Source of the DNA: Glaciecola sp. XM2
GTDB lineage: Bacteria; Pseudomonadota; Gammaproteobacteria; Enterobacterales; Alteromonadaceae
Assembly: GCF_018595715.1 (NCBI RefSeq)
Contig: NZ_JAHEOJ010000027.1
Coordinates: forward strand, 81,719-131,214
Length of the DNA: 49,496 nt
Reading direction: 5' to 3'
Below, piece after piece: positions 8,648 through 17,582 of this stretch. Made by a program: the position numbers and the translations under genes. The notes under the pieces were generated by a model. That model did no database searches. It was not told the origin of the DNA and worked only from the letters and a program-made list of their open reading frames with translations. Every line of letters starts with the position of its first letter. The first letter of the stretch is position 1.

Positions 8648-11104
8648 TTACTTTGTGCGAATGATCGCCTCATACACAAGACTCATTACGCTACCATAGC
8701 GCCCTGTTTCGAAGGTGTCACCCAAAAAGCTTACCCCGTTCTCGTTTACGATTGTGGGTGAATGTTTTTTGTTGGTCAGTAGAATAACCGCTAAGTCATA
8801 TTCAGGATCAATAAGTGTTGCGGTGCCTGTCCAACCGGTATGTCCGAAGGCACTGGCACTGGCATACGGACCAAAGTGCCACGCCAGCGATTTATCAGAT
8901 GCCAAACGCCAACCTAAACCGATGTTATGTTGCCCTGAGCTAGATTGTGTAAAGCGACGGAGCACATTGTCATCAACAAGGCTTACATCACCATAGCCAC
9001 CGCCATTTAGCAGTAGCTGTGCTAACACCGCTAAATCTTGAGCATTTCCAAATAAGCCTGCATGTCCAGCCACGCCAGCCATCGAATAATATGCTTTTTC
9101 ATCGTGCACCTCGCCTTGCAAGGTATGCATGCGAATATTCGGGAAATTGATTTCTCCTCCTCGCGAATTACCCATCAGTTCGGTAGCCGCAAATTGTGAA
9201 GGATCTTCACCTTTCTCAAGAGGTGTAAATTGCAATGACTTAAGTTCTAATGGTGCGTACACCTCATCTTCTAGGTACTCATCTAACCCGAGGCCGGTTA
9301 TGCGTTCAACCAACAAGCCTAAGATCATGAAGTTAGTATCGGAATAGGTTTGCAGCGTTTGTCTTCCGGCTTTAAACGGTACTTTGTTCAACAGTAAATC
9401 TTTTGTTACCCCTGGCTCCAATGAATGAAAAGTTTCGCCAAGTGAATTGTTGGGGTCAAAAAATTTCACTTCACTATCAAAGCCAGAGGCGTGGGATAGC
9501 AAGTCTTCTATCGTGCGGGTTTCACGTCCAGCGCCTATAAATTCTGGAAGGTGAGTGACAACCAAATCATGTAAACTCAATTTACCTTCATTCACCAGCT
9601 TCATAATGGCCAGTGTGGTGCTAAACACCTTGGTGTTTGATGCAAGATCAAATCGAGTGTCTAGCTGCATGGGCAAGGGTGAGTTTAGCGTTTCGCCATT
9701 GTTGTCATATTTACGGGCATAACCGTAGGCCGAGTGCTTAACAATCTTACCTTTATGCAATACCAACAGTACCGCACCAGGAAAACCATTTTCAATATCG
9801 TCTTGAATTAATCTATCGACCGCACTGAAGTCATAGGGTGCAGCTGTGGTTTTGCCAATCTCAGGGTAGGGAATGGATATGTGAACGCTAGCGCCTTGAG
9901 GGAGAATATTGGCCACCCTTAATGTGTTTATGCCATCGTGCGTACGTTTTTCTAACGAATATTCATATATGTTGCCAAAGATAAAGGGGGTGTCAATATT
10001 AAGCTTTTCTTCGTTCACGTATATATCTGCCGACGTCGCATCAGATGAGGTGAGAGAAAAGCGGCCGCTATTGGCATATGCGCTAAATCGCGTTCTGTTA
10101 TTTACCCATTCTCGGCTTTGCGCCTTGATCATCGGAAAGTGCAAGTCGAGCTGATTGACGAAAGAGGGGAGGGGCTCTTCGATGCTCTCACGCTCAAGAT
10201 GATATCGCTCCATCAGGGCAGTATGAGCATCTGGAAAGTATTTTTCGAGCAATGCAAAGATAGCAGCGGCGGTTCTTGCATCTGAATTGCCACTTACCTG
10301 CCAAGGTAAAAAGTGCATTTGAAATGCTGACAAATTATCAATACTTTGTCTGTCGAGTATGCCGGTTTCAATAATGCCGTATCCGTAAGCACTCAGTGCC
10401 GCTTGCACTAGGCCGATATTGGGCAAATCGCTATTAAATATTTGCCAATGCTTAGCTAATGTTTCGTCGTCATACCATGCGCCAACGCCTGCTTGATATA
10501 GCTGAAACCAAGGAAAGCGTGGACCGGGATCGTTTTTCCGAGAAGGAGCAATATCAGAATGGCCAACCACCGCAGTAGGTGAAATATCTGGATTGCGCGC
10601 TAAGATGTCTTGACTGAGTTGGATGACTAACTCGATTTGTTTTGGGTCAAAATCTGGGAAGATGCAAAGACGGTTAGGCCCATGCTCAGCTTTAGACGCC
10701 ATTCCTGCGGCCTCAATCGCGTTCTCATCATCAAAGCATGACGGAGTATTTACAATTTCAATGCCAATTGAACTATCATTGAGACCGGTTCGACCTTGCC
10801 AATAGCTTGTACCGGCATGCCATGCGCGCTCAGTTTCATCAACCAGTTGTAATATTTTTAAATCAGAATATGGATAGCTAGGGTCATTGCTTTGCGGAAC
10901 AAGGTAGTGAGAGCTTACAAACCCTTCGTCGACCAATAAATCCACCGATGTTTGATAATCTACAGCGGTAAAATGCATCACCAACGATTTGACCCGAAAG
11001 CTATAATTCGCCGAGGGAAGTTGGGTATATGATGAACTTACGCAACTCGCAACTAATATGGCACTAGCAAGTATAAAAACTGAACGTAAAACAGAATAAG
11101 ACAT
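8648..11104 (-). CDS. lipoprotein fusion: AmiD-type amidase + AmiE/YbbE-type serine hydrolase
   Basis: This 818-residue protein begins with a lipoprotein signal (lipobox VASC, C21). Residues about 38-200 form an Amidase_2 zinc domain like AmiD/AmpD: H44, E116 in GIEI, H182 in VGHSDIAPSRK and D192. Residues about 225-290 look like a peptidoglycan-binding helical domain, and 320-415 a beta-rich linker. Residues about 428-818 are a beta-lactamase-fold serine hydrolase with S489-N-T-K492, Y587-S-D and H755-T-G, plus the VHDEKAYYSMAGVAGHAGLF block seen in YbbE-type proteins; Bacillus YbbE (AmiE) is described as an N-acetylmuramyl-L-alanine amidase. Both halves could cut the MurNAc-L-Ala bond, on different substrates. 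The third position of the YxN motif is Asp. The minus-strand neighbours MurQ and the carboxypeptidase support a peptidoglycan role. Confidence 0.85.
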   Translation of the reverse strand: MSYSVLRSVFILASAILVASCVSSSYTQLPSANYSFRVKSLVMHFTAVDYQTSVDLLVDEGFVSSHYLVPQSNDPSYPYSDLKILQLVDETERAWHAGTSYWQGRTGLNDSSIGIEIVNTPSCFDDENAIEAAGMASKAEHGPNRLCIFPDFDPKQIELVIQLSQDILARNPDISPTAVVGHSDIAPSRKNDPGPRFPWFQLYQAGVGAWYDDETLAKHWQIFNSDLPNIGLVQAALSAYGYGIIETGILDRQSIDNLSAFQMHFLPWQVSGNSDARTAAAIFALLEKYFPDAHTALMERYHLERESIEEPLPSFVNQLDLHFPMIKAQSREWVNNRTRFSAYANSGRFSLTSSDATSADIYVNEEKLNIDTPFIFGNIYEYSLEKRTHDGINTLRVANILPQGASVHISIPYPEIGKTTAAPYDFSAVDRLIQDDIENGFPGAVLLVLHKGKIVKHSAYGYARKYDNNGETLNSPLPMQLDTRFDLASNTKVFSTTLAIMKLVNEGKLSLHDLVVTHLPEFIGAGRETRTIEDLLSHASGFDSEVKFFDPNNSLGETFHSLEPGVTKDLLLNKVPFKAGRQTLQTYSDTNFMILGLLVERITGLGLDEYLEDEVYAPLELKSLQFTPLEKGEDPSQFAATELMGNSRGGEINFPNIRMHTLQGEVHDEKAYYSMAGVAGHAGLFGNAQDLAVLAQLLLNGGGYGDVSLVDDNVLRRFTQSSSGQHNIGLGWRLASDKSLAWHFGPYASASAFGHTGWTGTATLIDPEYDLAVILLTNKKHSPTIVNENGVSFLGDTFETGRYGSVMSLVYEAIIRTK

Positions 11105-11152
11105 CTAGCGATTAGCTCCGCTCTTTTGCATTTGACCCCCGACGTATTGAAC

Positions 11153-11182
11153 AGTATAGGAGGGATTCTCTTATTGTTTCAA
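11153..11182 (-). promoter_or_regulatory. sigma-70 promoter of the amidase-hydrolase gene
   Basis: Read on the minus strand, TTGAAA and TATACT are separated by 18 bases, 49 bases before the ATG of the fusion lipoprotein. This gives the last two genes of the peptidoglycan locus a promoter of their own within the 145-base gap after the carboxypeptidase gene. Confidence 0.55.
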
Positions 11183-11249
11183 TATCATAGTGCCTTAATT
11201 ATCTAGAGACAATCATATTCACAATACAATGGACGGCTACAGCGGTTTA

Positions 11250-12578
11250 TTATTCCAATATAAGCAGTTTTCCGTTAATTACTGCGGCAACAACGACGCC
11301 TTTCAGGCGCATGAGAAAATAAGCGGGTTGCTGTAAACGTAATGAGCACCTTATTGAGGGCTCGGTGTTATTAAACGACAGACTATAATCAGACTGATTA
11401 TTCAACAAGTCGGCCTCACCATGAAAGTGAATCACTCCTTTTTTAAGCCAATCCTTATAACCTTGGTTGTCAATAAGTAAAGGTTCACTAAGGTTATGAG
11501 GCCGCCCGTAGTCAAAGCATAACCCAGTCGCATCAAATTCTTCAAGGCCAGCTTGAATGCCTAAGTCGCCCACTGCGTCGATAAAAAACACATCGCTATA
11601 ACGTGCGGTTTGTTTGATGCTGATACTGGCGAAATACGGGTGCTCACCGTCGAACCTTAAGTTGTGTATCACCAAAGACGACAACGTTTCTGCGGTGTTT
11701 TCATGAATTCGCCAGTATGCTTGTTGATAATGGGATAGCTGGGCTTCGTCTAGTTGTTGCTCGTGCATGTCTTTTAATGCGTTGAGTGCACTTCGAATTG
11801 CAAGTACATTCATTTTGCGAGCGACCTGACGATTAGGGTCTTTGCGTGCCGCGCCAGATTCTATCAATATCGTACTAACTTGCCTCTCGGCTATGCGGTC
11901 GCCAAACGAGCGAGGAGAAAAGGTATCGTCATATCGTGCTATGCATTGCGGAATGTGCGGGCTAATCGTTTCTGTCATTTTGCCAATCAGGGCCATTGCT
12001 AAAAAGCGCGCTTCATCAATATCCTTTTCATGATTAAACGCTGGGGCAAGAAAGGCGATAGTTGAGGGGTTACCGTTTGTGCCACACTGATAATAAGGCG
12101 ACTGGTCGTGAAGATTAAAGCCAACCTTAGGTTTTAAATCATCTACCAAGCGCATCAATATGCGGCCTTCAGGCGTTTGTTGCGCCATCGCATCCCTATT
12201 GATATCAATCGCTTGAGCATTATGACGTATGCAGCGCTGTGCGCCGTCTGGGTTTAGCATAGGTACGATATGCAATGTAAACAACTGCTCAAACACATTG
12301 AGCGGCATATCTTGTGCACTCAGCACGCTATCGATTAAATCAAATACTGAGGCGGTCGCGGTTGCTTCATTTCCATGCATTTGCGTCCACGCTAAAATAA
12401 CAATGGGACCACAGCCAAGGCGAATGCGATAAATGTCACGGCCTTCGTAAGACTCTCCCTCGCATACTACTTCAACGCTTTCAATTTTCTTGAGCTCACG
12501 TATAAACGGAAGAACATTGTCATGGACTAAATGAGGTCGGTTCAGTTCGGCCAACAGTGGATGAATGGAAGATGGCAT
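11250..12578 (-). CDS. M14-family zinc carboxypeptidase, probable murein-peptide hydrolase
   Basis: This 442-residue protein has a cytosolic-looking N-terminus (no signal) and an M14 zinc-peptidase domain over about residues 15-260: H68-x-x-E71 in MHGNEA, H157 in NLHDQS, the substrate-binding N127-R128 pair, and the catalytic glutamate E240 in ILIESG. Residues 260-442 form an unassigned C-terminal domain with beta-rich character. In E. coli the M14-like MpaA cuts the gamma-D-Glu-mDAP bond of murein tripeptide and sits next to the L-Ala-D/L-Glu epimerase gene; the same partners are present here, so a MpaA-like role in peptide recycling is inferred. It lies between murQ and the amidase-hydrolase gene. 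Confidence 0.82.
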   Translation of the reverse strand: MPSSIHPLLAELNRPHLVHDNVLPFIRELKKIESVEVVCEGESYEGRDIYRIRLGCGPIVILAWTQMHGNEATATASVFDLIDSVLSAQDMPLNVFEQLFTLHIVPMLNPDGAQRCIRHNAQAIDINRDAMAQQTPEGRILMRLVDDLKPKVGFNLHDQSPYYQCGTNGNPSTIAFLAPAFNHEKDIDEARFLAMALIGKMTETISPHIPQCIARYDDTFSPRSFGDRIAERQVSTILIESGAARKDPNRQVARKMNVLAIRSALNALKDMHEQQLDEAQLSHYQQAYWRIHENTAETLSSLVIHNLRFDGEHPYFASISIKQTARYSDVFFIDAVGDLGIQAGLEEFDATGLCFDYGRPHNLSEPLLIDNQGYKDWLKKGVIHFHGEADLLNNQSDYSLSFNNTEPSIRCSLRLQQPAYFLMRLKGVVVAAVINGKLLILE

Positions 12579-12689
12579 ATGGTGTTAAACATTATAGAGT
12601 ACGTGTCTATTACCATAGCTAAAGAAGGCACGCATATGCAAATTATAATCGACGGCTAGACGGCGTTTATTTGCAAAGTTAAGGCAATA

Positions 12690-13610
12690 TTATGATTTCA
12701 ATGCGTTGCGCAAAAATCCGTCAGCATCATCTAGTAGCCGGCGTGCTTGTTGTGCAGATGAATTAGTCAGTACCATCAAAATTGCGAGCTTGGCGCTATT
12801 TTCAGCTTTCGCTAGCGCGGTTTGTGCTTGCTCGACCGAACATGCCGTTGCCTGCATCACAATACGAATTGCCCTTGCTTCAAGTTTGTGATTTGTCGCG
12901 TTTACGTCAACCATAAGGTTTTCATATACCTTGCCAATTTTTACCATGCTTGCAGTGCTAAGCATGTTTAACACTAACTTTTGTGCACTACCCGACTTCA
13001 TGCGCGTTGAGCCTGTTAGACACTCTGGACCTACTGCAACACAGATGCCGGTATGGGCAATTTTCAACAAAGGCGCATTTGGGTTACAGACTAAACATAC
13101 CGTCCGGCAGCCCGTATTATTAGCATATTCCAACGCTCCAATCACATAGGGTGTGCGGCCGCTTGCTGCAATACCTACAACGACATCATTTGCGTTTAGT
13201 TGAATCTCTTGTAAATCGATTTTACCTTGCTCAATATTGTCTTCTGCCCCTTCAACTGCGTGAGTGAGTGCACGCTCACCGCCTGCTATTAGGCCAACAA
13301 CCATATCATCTGGCACACTGAACGTTGGGCGACACTCCACCGCGTCTAGTACGCCAAGTCGCCCGCTAGTGCCGGCACCAATATAGATTAAACGCCCACC
13401 TTTTTTGAAAGCAGCGACGATTGTGTCAACCGCGCAGGCTATTTGTGAAAGCTGCGAGCTAACGGCTTCAGCGACTTTTTTATCTTCTTGGTTAATGACA
13501 CGTAAAAGCTCTTGCGTAGGGCGAGTATCTAAATCTAGCGTGTTTGGGTTTCGCCCTTCTGAAAGCATGTTATCCAAATCACGGATTAACACTTCTGAGG
13601 TATTAGTCAT
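12690..13610 (-). CDS. murQ: N-acetylmuramic acid 6-phosphate etherase
   Basis: MurQ cleaves the D-lactyl ether of MurNAc-6-phosphate to give GlcNAc-6-phosphate and D-lactate, the key step that joins MurNAc to amino-sugar metabolism. The 306-residue protein has the SIS sugar-phosphate fold with [20 protein letters not shown] (catalytic E92), the second acidic site in AVEGAEDN (around E120-E123), and SASGRTP-type binding segments. The C-terminal UBA-like helical region (about 240-306) is typical. It starts six bases after the symporter gene ends, showing a shared transcript. The enzyme needs a phosphorylated substrate, which here would come from the divergent kinase rather than from a PTS. Confidence 0.95.
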   Translation of the reverse strand: MTNTSEVLIRDLDNMLSEGRNPNTLDLDTRPTQELLRVINQEDKKVAEAVSSQLSQIACAVDTIVAAFKKGGRLIYIGAGTSGRLGVLDAVECRPTFSVPDDMVVGLIAGGERALTHAVEGAEDNIEQGKIDLQEIQLNANDVVVGIAASGRTPYVIGALEYANNTGCRTVCLVCNPNAPLLKIAHTGICVAVGPECLTGSTRMKSGSAQKLVLNMLSTASMVKIGKVYENLMVDVNATNHKLEARAIRIVMQATACSVEQAQTALAKAENSAKLAILMVLTNSSAQQARRLLDDADGFLRNALKS

Positions 13611-13616
13611 TTTTTA

Positions 13617-15191
13617 TCATCCCTCGTGCACTGGCTCAGCGGTATGAGATGACTTACCAAGCATGCATATACTCAGCGACAAGGCCGTCCCAATAATTAG
13701 CTGCCATGAAAAACCTAAATCAAACTGCAGGTGCTCTGGCAAATACAGAGTTTGTATGTAGGGCTGCATTACGACCGGCGTTAAGAAGCCAACGATGAGC
13801 GCACATAAAACCGATGTAGGTGAGCCTCTATGAGTGAATAGCGCGGTAAAGTAAATGCCGAGTAATCCACTGTAAGAAAATACCATGACGCTAAGCGCAA
13901 ATGCTAGCAGGGGGGTATCGGTATATTGTTGCCAGTAATAACAAAGGGCCGCCATAGACGATAACGCGAGGGCGACAAGACCCATGCTAACGCGCCCTGC
14001 AAATACGAGCTTTTGCTCAGAGATAACCGCGTTTTTGCGAATCAAGCCTCTATAAATATCCTGTATCGCTACCGAAGACATTGAGTTGAGTCCCGAATTT
14101 AAAGTTGATAAGGCTGCCGCCACGATACCAATGGTGACAATTGCTTTTATGCCATTGGGGAGGTCGGTAAGCACGTAATACATAAAGATGGTGACGGTTT
14201 GCCCATCAAACTCTGGCACCGGCTCTCCTAGTGCAGACTGCGCCATAATATCTGGGCGTTGATAGTAGATAAAAAGCAGCAGGCCGATGCAAACAAAAAT
14301 AAGCACCACTGGTATTCCCATTGCGATGGACGAAAGTAGGGCCTTGGTGGCGCTTTTTTCGTCTTTACAAGTGAGCATGCGCTGAGTGACGTCTTGGTCT
14401 AAACCAAAGGCGGCAATGTTGAGCAACACAAACCCTGTGATCACCGACCAAAAACCAAAGACGCCGGCGCTACTAAAATCCAAGGAAAAATCGATAAAGG
14501 TCAGTTTTGATGGCTCCCCCGGTGCAGGGTTTTGCAGTGTTTGCACGATGGTGCCAAAATCTACGGGCATGCTGGTGTATAGATAAAACAAGACGAGTAG
14601 GGCCGCGCTGATATACACAAGGCATTGGATCGCGTCAGAATAAATAACGCTGCGGATACCGCCGTACATGGTATATGCAAATCCGATAATCGCAATTAGC
14701 AAGATGGCACTTATTACGCTGCTGGCTTGAATATCGCCGAACAAAATCATCGCCACGGCAATGGCCGCCATGTATAGTCTTGCGCCGCTAGCAAACAGAC
14801 GACCGCTTAAATAAATGATCCCCGCTTGATACTTAGCATTTTCACCAAAGCGTTTTTGCAATAGCTCGTATACCGTAAATACCTTTAGTTTGTAGAATCG
14901 AGGTAGTAAGAATGTCGCTACAAAGATAGCGGCAATGATACCTGCAATATTTGTGGCCAAATAGGTTAAGTCACCACGGTAACCTTGATCAGGACCGCCT
15001 AAAAAGGTGGCAGCTGATTGCGATGTGGCTAACACAGAAACCCCTACCGCCCATATCGGCATGGCATTTCCAGCAAGGAAGTAATCGTTGGTTGTGCTTG
15101 CTTTTCGATTGAAAATATAGCCGGTGACTAACAGCAATAGGCCATAACCGGCAAATACCGACCAGTCGATTAATGAAAATTGATCAATCAT
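13617..15191 (-). CDS. sodium:solute symporter, probable MurNAc or muropeptide importer
   Basis: This 524-residue protein has about 13-14 membrane segments and the features of the sodium:solute symporter family (SSS): an N-terminal helix, NDYFLAGNAMPIWAVG, SVLATSQSAATFLG for sodium/substrate binding and GGIRSVIYSDAIQ. The gene is followed six bases later by murQ and preceded by the epimerase gene, so it is the natural entry route for the locus. The cargo is inferred: free MurNAc, anhydroMurNAc or a murein peptide would each fit. No MurP-type PTS protein is in the window. A perfect 12-base palindrome (15200-15211) lies just before the start, overlapping the AAGG ribosome site. Confidence 0.85.
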   Translation of the reverse strand: MIDQFSLIDWSVFAGYGLLLLVTGYIFNRKASTTNDYFLAGNAMPIWAVGVSVLATSQSAATFLGGPDQGYRGDLTYLATNIAGIIAAIFVATFLLPRFYKLKVFTVYELLQKRFGENAKYQAGIIYLSGRLFASGARLYMAAIAVAMILFGDIQASSVISAILLIAIIGFAYTMYGGIRSVIYSDAIQCLVYISAALLVLFYLYTSMPVDFGTIVQTLQNPAPGEPSKLTFIDFSLDFSSAGVFGFWSVITGFVLLNIAAFGLDQDVTQRMLTCKDEKSATKALLSSIAMGIPVVLIFVCIGLLLFIYYQRPDIMAQSALGEPVPEFDGQTVTIFMYYVLTDLPNGIKAIVTIGIVAAALSTLNSGLNSMSSVAIQDIYRGLIRKNAVISEQKLVFAGRVSMGLVALALSSMAALCYYWQQYTDTPLLAFALSVMVFSYSGLLGIYFTALFTHRGSPTSVLCALIVGFLTPVVMQPYIQTLYLPEHLQFDLGFSWQLIIGTALSLSICMLGKSSHTAEPVHEG

Positions 15192-15332
15192 TCAAGACAA
15201 ACCTTAAGGTTAATAAAATAGCGCAACATGCGACAATAATGAATAATGGGTTTCATGCGAACAAGATAATGAAGTATCGCATCAATTTAACCCAATGGCC
15301 TTCGAAAACCAAGTTGCAATCCACGCGAGGGA
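15192..15332 (-). promoter_or_regulatory. gap between epimerase and symporter genes with a 12-bp palindrome
   Basis: This 141-base gap splits the locus. It holds the palindrome AACCTTAAGGTT (15200-15211), nine bases before the symporter ATG on the minus strand. It could be an operator or only a strong AAGG ribosome site that happens to be symmetrical. No convincing hairpin terminator was seen in the gap. Confidence 0.3.
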
Positions 15333-16466
15333 TTATTCTGCGCGCCAGGGATCAAAGCTTTGATTGGGGCTAATTCCAAGCCCCGCTGTGGTATTCAGTT
15401 GAATGTTGGCGTTGTCGAAAACGGTCGCTCCTTTAATCGGATCGAACTTGGCCAATGTTGGGCCATCAAGGTCAATAAGCTTAATGACATCGGCATTTGC
15501 GGCGGCTAAATGTGAGGCAGCAGCGACGCCAATACTGCTCTCAAGCATGCAACCAATCATGCAAGTTATGTCATGTTGACGACAATATTCGATGATACTT
15601 AAAGCGCCAAACAAACCGCCAGTTTTGATTAGTTTAATGTTAATAATATCGGCTGCTTCGCACCTGTGTAACTGCTTTACTTGAGACAAGTTAAACGCGC
15701 TCTCATCTGCCATAAGAGGCGTATTGATAGCTGCTTTTATGGTTGCCATGCCAGTAATATCATTCGCTTTGACTGGTTGTTCGAGCAATTCAAAGGTCAT
15801 GCCATTTGTCTCTAATGTTTGCATGATTGAGATTGCTGAATCGGTGCTCCAGCCCTGGTTTGCATCGATGCGAATGGCGATCTCTTCGGTGCAAGAGCGC
15901 CGTATGTGGTGATATAGTTGGGTGATGCTGTCTATGTCGTCCTTTGGCTCTTTACCTACCTTGACCTTTAAGCACCGATACCCGCGTGATATTGCCTCAT
16001 CTACATGCTTTTGCATTTGTTCGGGGCTATTGACGCTAATGGTATAATCGGTCATCAACGTGGTATGAATCGTCTTGCTCGGTTGTTGAGCCGGCGATAA
16101 TAGCTGATACAAAGGCATTTGATTAAGTTGAGCAAAAGCATCATAAAGTGCTACATCGATAGCGGCTTTTGCATTACTGCCTGCCTCAGGGTGCTGATTT
16201 ACCTGACGAATAATCGTGTCAAATTGCTCAAGGGTTTGCCCAATCAGTAAGGGCTTGAGTAACTTATGTATATCGTTAGCAATATGTCTGTGATCTTGTT
16301 GAGTGATTGCAAGCGTTGCCGGGGCACTGCCAAACCCAACGATGCCATTGTCGCACTGCAAAACTACCACGCTGTCATGCAATGCGTTCACCGTTCTAAG
16401 AGCAGTTTTAAAAGGGGTGTGTAGAGGCGCGCTTAAAGAATAAAGAGAGATATTCCTGATTTTCAT
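15333..16466 (-). CDS. L-Ala-D/L-Glu epimerase
   Basis: This 377-residue enolase-superfamily protein matches the YcjG/YkfB type that converts L-Ala-D-Glu from murein peptides to L-Ala-L-Glu, making it accessible to ordinary peptidases. The catalytic KxK (CLKVKVG), the metal ligands in RIDANQGW (Asp), FELLEQPV (Glu) and LMADESAF (Asp), and the opposite lysine in INIKLIKTGG are all present. The start giving MKIRNISLYS was chosen because its ATG overlaps the TGA of the alanine racemase gene by four bases, a translational-coupling arrangement; an ATG ten codons upstream lies inside alr. Muconate-type specificities share the fold, but context supports the dipeptide epimerase. Confidence 0.92.
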   Translation of the reverse strand: MKIRNISLYSLSAPLHTPFKTALRTVNALHDSVVVLQCDNGIVGFGSAPATLAITQQDHRHIANDIHKLLKPLLIGQTLEQFDTIIRQVNQHPEAGSNAKAAIDVALYDAFAQLNQMPLYQLLSPAQQPSKTIHTTLMTDYTISVNSPEQMQKHVDEAISRGYRCLKVKVGKEPKDDIDSITQLYHHIRRSCTEEIAIRIDANQGWSTDSAISIMQTLETNGMTFELLEQPVKANDITGMATIKAAINTPLMADESAFNLSQVKQLHRCEAADIINIKLIKTGGLFGALSIIEYCRQHDITCMIGCMLESSIGVAAASHLAAANADVIKLIDLDGPTLAKFDPIKGATVFDNANIQLNTTAGLGISPNQSFDPWRAE

Positions 16467-17581
16467 AATGGCGAATTGTCGTTTCCAGCAGCGCAAAAAT
16501 AGCGTCTTTTAACACGAGAAGATAAACGCGTCATAAGTTCATAACCAATGGTGCCAATATGCTCAGCGACATCATTAATGGACAAGGTATCACCCCATAA
16601 TTCCACATTATCGCCAACCTCAACATTTTGTAAGTCCGTCACATCAAAGGTAATCATATCCATAGAAACTCTGCCGACTAATGCAATCCTGTGACCATTG
16701 CACATCGCCGGTGTGCCAGTGGGAGCATGCCTTGGATAGCCATCAGCATACCCGATTGCGACTGTTGCTATGGTGGATTGTCGCGGCGCTTTCCATGTGG
16801 CTCCGTAACCTACGGTATCGCCTTTGGGGATAGTCCTTAAAGCAATGATTTTTGCCTGTAGATGCATCACCGGCTTCAGCACCAACGCTTGGTTCGCAGG
16901 TGCTTGAACAGAAAATGGAGAGCTACCATACATGGCAATGCCAATTCGGTTGAAGTCTTGGCGTGCGTCTTTGTGTGCAATTGTGCCAGCTGAATTCGCT
17001 ATCGATAGCGCAAAACCAGAGGTTTGAGCGCACTTTAAAAAGGCATCGATCTGTGACTGAGCATGCTCGCTATTTGCTTCATCAGCGCAGGCCAGATGAG
17101 TGGCAATAACAGTGTTGGGGGTAAAGTATTGAGGGTAATCGTCTACGAGCTTTGCAAATGAGTCGAGCGCAAATCCTAAGCGATGCATGCCGCTGTCGAA
17201 TTTAAACCACAGTCGCCCATCTAGACTTGCTTCGGTAGAGGATAATGCGTCTAAAAAGCCAAGTTGGGTATGATTGTGAATCATCCAGTGCAGATTTTGT
17301 TCTAGCGTATGCGCCACTTCCGGTGATTCATGCGGCCCTTGCAATACCAATATTGGCAGTGTGATGCCACTTGCTCTTAACTCCAGGGCCTCTTGCAATA
17401 TTGCCACGGCGAACATATCGCAATGCGCTTGTATATGTTGGGCAATTTTTACGGCGCCATTGCCATACGCATTTGCTTTTATTACCGCAACGGTCTTACT
17501 TTGTTTGGCATATCCTTGAAGCGCGATAAGATTGGATGTCACCGCGTCTAGGTTGATAGTGGCAATGGTTTGTCGACTCAC
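16463..17581 (-). CDS. alr: alanine racemase
   Basis: This PLP enzyme interconverts L- and D-alanine. It has 372 residues, the PLP lysine K35 in VIKANAYGNG, the catalytic tyrosine Y259 in VGYGATW, and GRVSMDMITFDVT near the C-terminus. It overlaps the epimerase gene by ATGA and starts one base after the lipoprotein gene ends, so the three are one transcript. In this setting the likely job is catabolic (D-Ala released from stem peptides to L-Ala), though it may also supply cell-wall D-Ala if it is the only racemase in the genome, which cannot be judged here. It lacks a signal peptide, unlike periplasmic broad-spectrum racemases. Confidence 0.95.
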   Translation of the reverse strand: MSRQTIATINLDAVTSNLIALQGYAKQSKTVAVIKANAYGNGAVKIAQHIQAHCDMFAVAILQEALELRASGITLPILVLQGPHESPEVAHTLEQNLHWMIHNHTQLGFLDALSSTEASLDGRLWFKFDSGMHRLGFALDSFAKLVDDYPQYFTPNTVIATHLACADEANSEHAQSQIDAFLKCAQTSGFALSIANSAGTIAHKDARQDFNRIGIAMYGSSPFSVQAPANQALVLKPVMHLQAKIIALRTIPKGDTVGYGATWKAPRQSTIATVAIGYADGYPRHAPTGTPAMCNGHRIALVGRVSMDMITFDVTDLQNVEVGDNVELWGDTLSINDVAEHIGTIGYELMTRLSSRVKRRYFCAAGNDNSPL

Positions 17582-17582
17582 G

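Noticed and set aside
12591-12596. TATAAT on the minus strand before the M14 peptidase gene as a promoter
   Set aside because: It would start the transcript only about six bases before the ATG and lacks a -35 box.
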